Source of the DNA: an uncultured Bacteroidales bacterium | GTDB taxonomy: Bacteria > Bacteroidota > Bacteroidia > Bacteroidales > P3 | Assembly: GCA_905236405.1 (NCBI GenBank) | Contig: CAJOQB010000210.1 | Location: forward strand, 1 to 5,887 | Length of the DNA: 5,887 nt | Direction of reading: 5' to 3' | Shown here: in pieces, positions 5,173 through 5,887 of the stretch | Numbering within the stretch: position 1 is the stretch's first letter | How the letters are laid out: each line of letters starts with the position of its first letter | Translations under genes and position numbers: made by a program | The notes under the pieces: model-generated | Told to the model about the DNA's origin: nothing | The model's input: only the letters and a program-made list of their open reading frames with translations | The model's database searches: none

Positions 5173-5887
5173 TAAATGGGATAGTTATAGTCGTAACAAA
5201 GATGGTGGCGTCCGCTGCAGAGGTGCTGCCGTTGGTAGCCGTCTTTGGTGGGTAGCCAAACTTCAGCTGTGGTGTTGGGTGGGATAAGAATGTCCCATTC
5301 AAAGCGGTTTTCTTTGCGACGCCATCGGCTCTCGATGAGGCCGCTGACGGAGCGATAGGAGCATTTGACATAGTCGAGCCCGTCGAGAGGATAAGGCTTC
5401 AAGATGATGTTGTTATAGCCGTTGAAGCCTCTGATGCCTGCAAGGTATTCGTAGTACCAAGGGATGAGGTCGCCGAGGAGCATCACGTGGTTGCCCGAGT
5501 TCATGGCGGGGTCGCCTGTGTCGCCGTTCCACAGTTCCCAGATGGTGGTGGCGCCATTCTTCACCATATAGCCCCAACTGGGATAGGTGGTGTCGGTGGC
5601 AATCTTCAGGGCAAGGTCGCCGCGTCCGTAGTTGGTGAGGGTGTGCATCAGTTGCTGTATGCCCACCACGCCTGTGGAGACGTGACCGTCGAAATCGTTC
5701 AGGGTCTTGTCTATGATGTTGGCGAAGACCTTCTCCTCCAATTCCTTGGGCACCATGCTGAAGGCGAGGGGCAGGATGTTGGCGGTGACGGTGTTGTTGT
5801 CGTAATAGCAATGGGTGTAGTTGAAGTATTTTTCGTTGAAAGCGACGGTGGCGTTAGAGATTTCCTCAATGAAGTACTTGATGTCGT
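5169..5887 (-). CDS. GH78 alpha-L-rhamnosidase-like protein, C-terminal fragment
   Basis: The gene enters from the right edge; 238 in-frame codons (first full codon at 5885-5883) run to a TAA at 5171-5169. There is no true start here: the methionine at 5756 is internal, since the reading frame and homology-like sequence continue upstream to the edge. Seen: the end of an (alpha/alpha)6 barrel (residues 1 to about 155 of the fragment) with family-like elements TANILPLAFSMVP, YPSWGYMVKNGATTIWELWNG and MNSGNHVMLLGD, then a C-terminal beta-sandwich ending in SGRHH. Known: GH78 enzymes release terminal alpha-L-rhamnose by inversion; Glu117 of the fragment, in TTIWELW, probably corresponds to the general base, though I cannot align it to confirm. 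Cellular location cannot be judged without the N-terminus; Bacteroidota relatives are usually exported for plant or host glycan breakdown. It converges on the export operon with a 4-bp overlap. Confidence 0.85.
   Translation of the reverse strand, partial: DIKYFIEEISNATVAFNEKYFNYTHCYYDNNTVTANILPLAFSMVPKELEEKVFANIIDKTLNDFDGHVSTGVVGIQQLMHTLTNYGRGDLALKIATDTTYPSWGYMVKNGATTIWELWNGDTGDPAMNSGNHVMLLGDLIPWYYEYLAGIRGFNGYNNIILKPYPLDGLDYVKCSYRSVSGLIESRWRRKENRFEWDILIPPNTTAEVWLPTKDGYQRQHLCSGRHHLCYDYNYPIY

Noticed and set aside
5754..5756. Methionine codon as the possible start of a short GH78-like gene
   Set aside because: The same frame stays open upstream to the window edge and encodes typical GH78 sequence (TANILPLAF), so this Met is internal.
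5413..5811. Second minus-strand frame overlapping the GH78 gene
   Set aside because: Arg/His/Gln-rich out-of-frame reading of the GH78 coding sequence, which itself has strong family motifs in the other frame.
1..5887. CRISPR arrays, tRNA/rRNA genes, insertion sequences or phage genes
   Set aside because: No regularly spaced repeats, cloverleaf-like segments, transposase motifs or terminal inverted repeats were seen on either strand.

Overview
The window looks like chromosomal DNA from the Bacteroidota, most likely Bacteroidales and perhaps Prevotellaceae or a relative. Three things suggest this. A perfect Bacteroides-type promoter (TTTG-N19-TAACTTTG) lies upstream of the leftmost gene. The coding starts have A/T-rich leaders rather than clear Shine-Dalgarno sites. 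The gene families (secreted C69 dipeptidase, GH78 rhamnosidase, TolC/HlyD/ABC-2 export operon) are typical of gut or oral Bacteroidales. Base composition looks roughly balanced by eye, and no genus is assigned.

Layout. (1) Positions 1-128, minus strand: N-terminus of a secreted C69-family dipeptidase, cut by the window edge. (2) Positions 129-343: divergent regulatory region of 215 bp. It holds the dipeptidase promoter and two short inverted repeats that could be operators for the export operon. (3) Positions 344-5172, plus strand: a tight four-gene operon. The genes are a TolC-family outer-membrane channel, an HlyD/YbhG-like membrane fusion protein, and two paralogous six-helix ABC-2 permeases. 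Spacings are +32 bp, a 4-bp ATGA overlap and a 20-bp overlap, so the genes are probably co-transcribed and the last three translationally coupled. (4) Positions 5169-5887, minus strand: C-terminal 238 residues of a GH78 alpha-L-rhamnosidase-like protein. It converges on the operon so closely that the two stop codons share bases.

How the genes work together. The four operon products make the trans-envelope parts of a tripartite exporter: two permeases in the inner membrane, a periplasmic adaptor with a TolC-docking hairpin, and the outer-membrane duct. No ATP-binding protein is encoded in the operon, although E. coli YbhG-F-S-R, the closest familiar arrangement, includes one. The energy source is therefore the main open question. 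The substrate cannot be read from sequence. The flanking dipeptidase and rhamnosidase are probably unrelated metabolic neighbours.

I do not see a wholly new system. The points worth following are the ATPase-less exporter, the long extracellular loop in the channel, the candidate operators, and the overlapping convergent gene ends.
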